From: Clytia hemisphaerica
Taxonomy: Eukaryota; Cnidaria; Hydrozoa; Leptothecata; Clytiidae
NCBI GenBank assembly: GCA_902728285.1
Contig: CACVBU010000696.1
Location: 1-64,000, forward strand
Length of the DNA stretch: 64,000 nt
Direction of reading: 5' to 3'
The notes below the pieces were generated by a model. The model saw nothing but the letters and a program-made list of their open reading frames with translations. It had not been told where the DNA came from and ran no database searches. The position numbers and the translations under genes are program-made. Each line of letters begins with the position of its first letter. Position 1 is the first letter of the stretch. Shown in pieces: positions 57,906 to 64,000 of this stretch.

Positions 57906-60810
57906 ATTAGCATGATTTCTTGGAGTTAAACCTTTCAATCAAATCCCCTTTATAAGAAGTGAAAAAAAAGATCCGATAAGCGAGTAATCGCTGTAATGTA
58001 AGTGTTTAATATGTAATCATCATTGAATTATTTGGGCAAGTTTCATTTGTCTTTTTTTGGCTATGACTCTAAGATCCTTCCCAATGTTGTACTTCTTACT
58101 GTAAAACACGTTTTTATATATAAGCATTTTCATAAGTTTAACGATGCTTAAATAAAAAAGAATTCTCAAAATATGTTTCGCTTGTATCAAGTTTTTTATA
58201 AAGATTACAAAAATTGGATTGGGCCTTATGATTCTAAATCTCTTTCAGTTTTGGGCCTTAAAATATTCTTAAAATATTCTTAAATTTTAACAGAAGGTAC
58301 AGTTTTATTTTTAGAATAGTGGTGGAAAATATATATTTTCCTTTCAAGTATTGTCTAAAACTTAAAGCTCGAAAAGCCTTTTCGATGAACAATTGGAAGA
58401 TTTTGCCTGAAGAATTTGATTCTTAAGATTCTAAAAATTTTGGAAATTTGAGCCTTATGATTCTTATAAAAGAATTCTTCTAAAAAAACTGTCATGCAGT
58501 AAACTGAACATCATGTAAATGTTTTGAAATTTCATTAAGTGAAGTATTTCTTGAAATTTGAGCCTAGCCATGCTTATAAACATTATGCTTACTAAAAAAA
58601 CGTATCCAACCAATCAAAAGTTTATTGGGGATCTTGTAGATCAGTAGTCTGAAAAATAATTTCGTTCAGATATTTTAGTTTTTCTTTGTATACGAGTAAT
58701 ATATTGTTGTATCTAATTGTACAAAATGTTCGATGCCGAAGAACTAATCTATGATAATAATATCATTGATTATAAGCTATACTTTATCGGGGCTAAAAAT
58801 GTCGGCGGGATTACTGTAGTCGGGGAAAAGCCACCCTTCGACTTTCCCCCCCTATAAGGTTCTTTCATGGGTTGGTGGTTCTCGCTGGTCGAGAATCCTT
58901 TTTTTACTTTTTTGGAAGCAGCAAATCTTACCAAAGTTCGATCTGATGTTAAAAGCATAGTTGTTGCTGTTTAAACATGATATATTGATTTGAACACAAA
59001 CTAAATTGTAACTGATTTTTTTAGTTCTGAGTAGGTGCGAATTTGGGGCCTCTTTGTGACTGGTTTATATCTAACTGCTGCATAAAATGTTCACTTTTTC
59101 AGTCGCTTTTCTTCTTTGTGTTTGGGTTTGACTTATTTTTGCGTAAATTTTTTCGTAGCTTTTTATGCTGTTGATTGTTCAATGTTTATTGTTTCTTGTA
59201 ATATTTTTGTTCATACTAAGATCTTTTTGGTCCAGTTTGATTTGGAAGGATTTAGCCCGAATTTAGAATTAACATAACAGTCTTTTCAGTTTTACAACTT
59301 TCGAAAAAAAATTTTTTCGGACAAAACAACTTTTCCTCTCATCTGCCGGACAGATTGTCAGGAACTGGATACTGTCCGAAAGTAATTGAGAAAAACTCTA
59401 ATCAAGGGCGTCTCATTGATATGTATGACCAAAAATTTATTATCTTATTATTTTGTCGAATTTAAAATAAAGACTATATTATTATTATATTATTATTCTT
59501 AAAAAATTTGTTCTATATTATAAAAACAAACATTTTATTAAACGGAAAAAATTTATTATCATATATCGTTCTTTTTTATATAAAAATTTCATTGTTATTA
59601 AAAACAGAACGGCGGATATAGAGGATGTGAAAATTTCATATTAGATAAAAATCTTTCTCAAAAGTATGTGGACACTGTAGTTTTTGAGCATTTTTCAGTA
59701 TCCATTTATGCTATATTAGAAAGTTATACACCGTTGGAAAGATTTTTCCGAGGAGAACGATCTAAAGGATAAAAAGTTTTTGAAAAATGTTGAACCAGAA
59801 GAAAAAATCTTCATTTTTCAATTTTTCAAAAATCTTCTATACACGCCCTATCAAATTCGACCTTTTTAGAGAAAGTTGCCCAATTTCAGTCACTAATACT
59901 TTAAACTCTATGAAAGTTGAAAATTTTTGAAAATTTTAAGATATTTTCACATCCGCCGTCATTATTGTAAACGAATTTTTTTTTGCAGATTCCCAAAAAT
60001 TGTAGAATTTTTTTTTGCTTATTTATTAGGTTGGATTGTTATTTAAAGAAATTTCTTTTTGATATTCTTGAATATACTTTTTATCGTTAAGACCGTTCGC
60101 TAACTAGATAAAAAGACTTCATTTTTTTAACAGGTCACAAATGCTCCAAAGTCTCAAAATCACCTTTGTATTATTTTTCTTTATTTTTCTTACCGGGGAG
60201 TACGTACTCCATGAAATGTATATCCCGAATTTTTGCAATTCTGGTCTCTGGGATACAAAACAAATAAATTTCATGACTTTTGTTCTATTTTAATTAGGCG
60301 AGACCAATTTGATTAGTTGTTTTACGGGCGCGACCGACCCTGAAATTCCAAAAATCTAAAAAAAAAAAATTTCATATTTTAGTAGTACATTTTTATTTTC
60401 ATTGCTTGAAAGACTCCCGAATTTTCAAAATCTCAGTAGTTTTTCCAAGGCTTTGAGAATTTTATGTTCATTTTTCATTTAATCCGTGAAGTCGACCTTT
60501 TTTGTGCCTTTTTATTTTCTATATACTTTTACTTTTATTTTTTCCTACCCTCTTTTTGGGAAGCTTGGCCCGTAAAGCAACAAATTATCGCCTTAAAAAG
60601 AAGTAAAGAACTAACTTACAATTGCTACACGGTGTTTCATGCTGGTGCAATCTTCAGGCAATACAGTGTATTGTATTTTATGTCAACTCCATTTTAATTA
60701 TAGAAAGGATAATTTTTAAATTCCAATAAATGAGAGCCTGTTGAGTCAGTTTAATGAAATTTGCATTCATTTTAAAACCTTTGAGTCCATTGGTTAGGCC
60801 CTCATTGACT
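57906..60810. other. Non-coding stretch with dispersed repeats
   Basis: No gene is supported. Degenerate ACACG-family-like words (GCCTTATGATTCTTATAAAA) occur at 58190-58600. At about 59607-59967 an inverted pair (GAACGGCGGAT with GATGTGAAAAT; ATTTTCACATCCGCCGT) encloses the second copy of the CACCGTTGGAAAGAT repeat (59727 onward). Confidence 0.45.
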
Positions 60811-61086
60811 ATTGGGCTATTCCAGAAAGAACTTGTACCCCCTATGTTGAGGAGGTCTCTTTTGGGAAAGATGACCCCCTGGATTTTTTTCTTGTTTTTT
60901 TTAACCACCCTGGATTTTTTACCTCGTTTTACTGACTACCCTGGACTTTTTACCTCATTTTGCTGACCACCCTGGACTTTTATACTCGAAAAAAACAGAC
61001 CCCTGGATTTTTTTTTATTACATACCACCCTGGACGTCACACCTCCTCAACATAGGGGATACAGACTATTTCTGCAATAGCCCAAT
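60811..61086. mobile_element. GGCTATTCCAGAAA-family MITE, fullest copy
   Basis: Ends ATTGGGCTATTCCAGAAAG and CTATTTCTGCAATAGCCCAAT are inverted. Between them ACCACCCTGGATTTTTTACC-type units repeat four to five times at about 30-35 bp, and CCTATGTTGAGGAGGT pairs with ACCTCCTCAACATAGG near the ends. Confidence 0.78.
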
Positions 61087-62307
61087 TTTTGGGCAAAAAT
61101 ATCCTTCCATTGCTGTTTGTATTGATTATATTTTTCTTTCAGTCAATAAATATATTAAAAGATAATGAAAAACAAATCACATCAATTTAAAACATGAGGC
61201 TCCTCGAAGCTTCCTTTGTCAAACTCTATGGTACAGATAATTTTTCAGAAACGTTGTATGCATGGATATTTCACATCTTTTTTTATGATATGGCAAGCCA
61301 AAAATGAAGAGTTGGATGTCCCACTTAGGTATGATCCATTGTTCTTATAAAAAACAGGTTTGGAAGCTTATTGTTTTAACTTTTTCTTGGCCTTTTCATT
61401 CGTTATATCAAAAGATAGAAATCGATTTGTTCAGTTTTGGACACGTTACCAAGTGGGATTGGTTTAAAATTTAATCACATGATCAAAAAGTGAGCAAAAC
61501 AAACTCAACACAACAGTTCATGTAAGATACAATGGAAAGGAACAAAAAGCTTCCAGACCGGGGTTTTCTATAAGGGCTATGGTATGCTTGAAACTTATGC
61601 AATTTTTTACCAGTCAAGAAAAAATGGAATATAGAATCTTATCTACAGTACGCGAGAATCGCTTCTTCGCGAATGTTCTTTGGAAAATATTTGTAGCTTT
61701 GTTTTACATTATTTTCATTTTGTTATTTTGATGAAATAGCTCTCTGATTGTAAGTGAGGTAATTTTTGCAAAACCTGGGGTCCTGTGACATTTTTTATGA
61801 GTATACCAAACTGATTTCATACGGTCGGACTTAGGCTTGGAGGTGGGACGTTTAAATTAGCCAATTTATGAATAATTATCGACCGGAGTTACTATAATTA
61901 AATCTATTATATTCTCGATTTGAAGTGATAAGTTTAAAATGAAAATACTGCGGATATATTCTCATGGGTAATTAAACAACAACGGATGGTGTAATATCAT
62001 AATATTCCTTGATAATAGCTACTTAATTACCCCTTTTTAACTTTCAAGAGAACATGTCGTTCCATAAAGATTCTCAGTTCTAAGAAAGTGTACATCGGTG
62101 CTTTCACATGAGTAAATTTCGATCACAGTTTCCTGGTAATTTATACAGATTTTTCTCGTTGGAATTTTGTTTGGTTTTCAAGATTAAAGATGCCAGCTGA
62201 TTTGCTGAAGATCCGTCTAAGGTATGTATTGAAATTTGTTTTGTTTTGTCCGATTCTTAGTTCTGGATAATTTGACAGGTTTAAGGCATCTCTTCCTTGC
62301 AATCTTG

Positions 62308-62888
62308 TACACGCTTTTTTTATATAAGAATGGTGTTTTTCTAATTTGTCATGAATATTCTTTGCAATTTGGGAAAAGTCATCCTGAAATATTCTTATGG
62401 TATATTCTTGAAGATCTAGCATATAATATATACAATCAGTGACAAAATACTATCGGCACAAAATGGAAATTCAGTGGGGTGTTTTGAAACCACAATCTAT
62501 TTGTAAGTGCTCTAAAGTAGGTTCGAAGGGTAGAGTTTTAACGCTAGACTAAAGACTTAGGACCTTAGGATCTGAGGACCTTTAGGATGTGAGGATCCAA
62601 AAGTTCAAAAATTGTCCAGTAGGGCTTGAAATATAGCCTAGAAACCAATAAATCCCTCCCAGATCGAAATAATCGATGAAATCAAGTTGAAGGCCTAGAA
62701 ATTGACATTCTCGCTCAAACTTCAATTTTCGAAAAATGGTAAATTTAATGGTTAAAACGCTCTGATAATGGCATTCTTCTTATGCCCGATTCCACGACGA
62801 TGATAATCGCACCATATATTCTTAATTTTTTGGCCAATGTCATCATAAATATTCTTATAAATAGTATATTCTTATAAAAAAGCTTGTA
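62308..62888. mobile_element. ACACG-family MITE, copy 7 (long)
   Basis: TACACGCTTTTTTTATATAA at the left and TATTCTTATAAAAAAGCTTG at the right. The left half shares TAAGAATGGTGTTTTT and CATCCTGAAATATTCT with 52351-52694; the middle of about 380 bp is unrelated and includes GATGTGAGGATCC-like direct repeats near 62563-62600. Confidence 0.5.
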
Positions 62889-63209
62889 GTTGCTTCATAC
62901 TCTAAAGTAGTTAAGGTTCTCAAACAATCAGTCTTAGATTTTTCAACCTACTTTGCAACCCCCTGGAATTTACGAATTATGGAAGAATGCCCCTCTAGAG
63001 CAAAAATTATTTAAAGGCTTCGTCTAGCATTATCATTATCTTTGGGTTAATATTTTCGAAAGCTCATCGAGCTAAAGCTCCTTTTTTTATTTCTTTTTCA
63101 GTACTTTTCCCAACCAGCACTCAAAGTTCTTAAAGATTATTGACTAAAAAACAGCTGAAAATGTTGTTCGCTAATCAGAGGTGTCTGCCTTTTACTTAGG
63201 GAGTGGTCA

Positions 63210-63360
63210 GAAAGTATCTACTAGGGGGGAGTGGAGGATATTTTGAAAAATCCAAAAAAAATTCGCACCCCCTCCCCTAACCTTGAAAAAATTTTCGAAC
63301 CCCCCCCTGATAAGGCCCAATATTTTTTCACACCCCCCCCCCCCTACAGGAAAATTTTTA
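63210..63360. repeat. C-tract-rich repeat
   Basis: Runs of 6 to 14 C alternate with AAAATTTT-like words, for example CACCCCCTCCCC, GAACCCCCCC and CACACCCCCCCCCCCC. It resembles the homopolymer-bearing repeats elsewhere in the window but no inverted ends were found. The remaining end of the window (63650-64000) shows nothing recognisable. Confidence 0.5.
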
Positions 63361-63530
63361 CGCGAAAAAGAATTCATACAGATGCGGTATAAAGAGTATT
63401 ATTTGTTTGTATTGTGACGAAGGGATTTTAGGTCTTTTTCCAATTAATACTACGTTATCTAATAAGTGTAACACGTAAATAACATCAAATAAATTAGTAA
63501 CTCTGGCATGTAATTAACGATAGTCTCTGT

Positions 63531-63630
63531 TCAAGTCCTTCTCCTTCAAGTTCTCCTTTTCAAGTCCTTTTCCTTCGAGCTCTTCTTTCCAAGTCCTCTT
63601 CCTTCGAGCTCTTCCTTCCAAGTCCTTGAT
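63531..63630. repeat. 29-bp minisatellite
   Basis: CAAGTCC recurs at 63532, 63561, 63590 and 63619, exactly 29 bp apart. The unit is CAAGTCCTTTTCCTTCGAGC followed by TCTTCCTTC, pyrimidine-rich on this strand. Confidence 0.85.
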
Positions 63631-64000
63631 TTCTTTCCTTTTTTCACTCATATTCTCTCGCCCTATTCAGGGGTCTGGGCTCGAGGGCCTGAGCCACACT
63701 CTATTGATTTCTATTCATCTTTCAGTTCATTAATATCGTGTTGGCTCAGTCCCAGTCTCTGCTTGCATTATTCATCAATGATTAGTTTACTTGCTTCACA
63801 GTATGACAGTTTTTTATGTCAAAATAAGGTAAGGGAGTTAGTTTAGCCCTGTTAAGTTAAAGTATAAACAGGGTTAAGACAAGAATCATCAAGTGTTTTC
63901 TCTGAGTTTCTGTAAGATTTGGAAACAATTACGGCTTACTTTCCCCCCAGTAGCGACCTGGCTTAATTTTCTGGGGGTGCAAACTATGAAATTGGCGCCC

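Overview
The window looks like nuclear DNA of an invertebrate animal. It is AT-rich, its introns follow GT-AG rules, and its genes are typical of metazoans: GXYLT, MED16, TAPT1 and RHOBTB. Intergenic space and introns are packed with short inverted-repeat transposons. The species cannot be named from the sequence; a non-bilaterian or other repeat-rich invertebrate would fit.

Layout. 1-8.6 kb holds no gene and is a mosaic of repeats: GGCCCG-rich clusters, several miniature inverted-repeat elements (MITEs), a higher-order tandem repeat and G-homopolymer elements. 8.7-16 kb carries four co-oriented single-exon genes with 0.5-0.8 kb spacing: ANKRD39-like, glucoside xylosyltransferase (GXYLT), neuroguidin (NGDN) and Mediator subunit MED16. 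They are followed on the same strand by a complete 14-exon TAPT1 gene (16.7-26.8 kb). Its introns hold a dead non-LTR retrotransposon and several MITEs, one nested in another.

29.0-33.3 kb is a large inverted duplication. Two head-to-head four-exon genes for a flavodoxin-fold NADPH-dependent FMN reductase appear to encode the same 199-residue protein. They diverge from a spacer of only about 20 bp, and each has its own TATA box. The left arm carries a hAT-like MITE with an 8-bp target duplication; the right arm preserves the empty site. A 571-bp MITE with 137-bp terminal inverted repeats lies at 34.9-35.5 kb.

36-57.7 kb is a RHOBTB locus with an unusual layout. Two large, diverged first coding exons (35975-37483 and 53348-54781) each encode an atypical Rho-like GTPase domain, a first BTB domain and the start of a second. 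Each has a TATA-like box upstream and each ends in phase 0 at the same point of the second BTB domain. Only one set of 3' exons is visible (56565-56781 and 57441-57724), so the exons may be alternatives spliced to a shared tail. A 31-bp minisatellite with CACGTG and ATTGG motifs directly follows the RHOBTB stop codon.

The rest (37.5-53.3 kb and 57.9-64 kb) has no recognisable gene. It holds dispersed MITEs, including a family with ACACG(C/T)TTTTT ends present in at least seven copies, and short minisatellites. No tRNA, rRNA or CRISPR array was seen.
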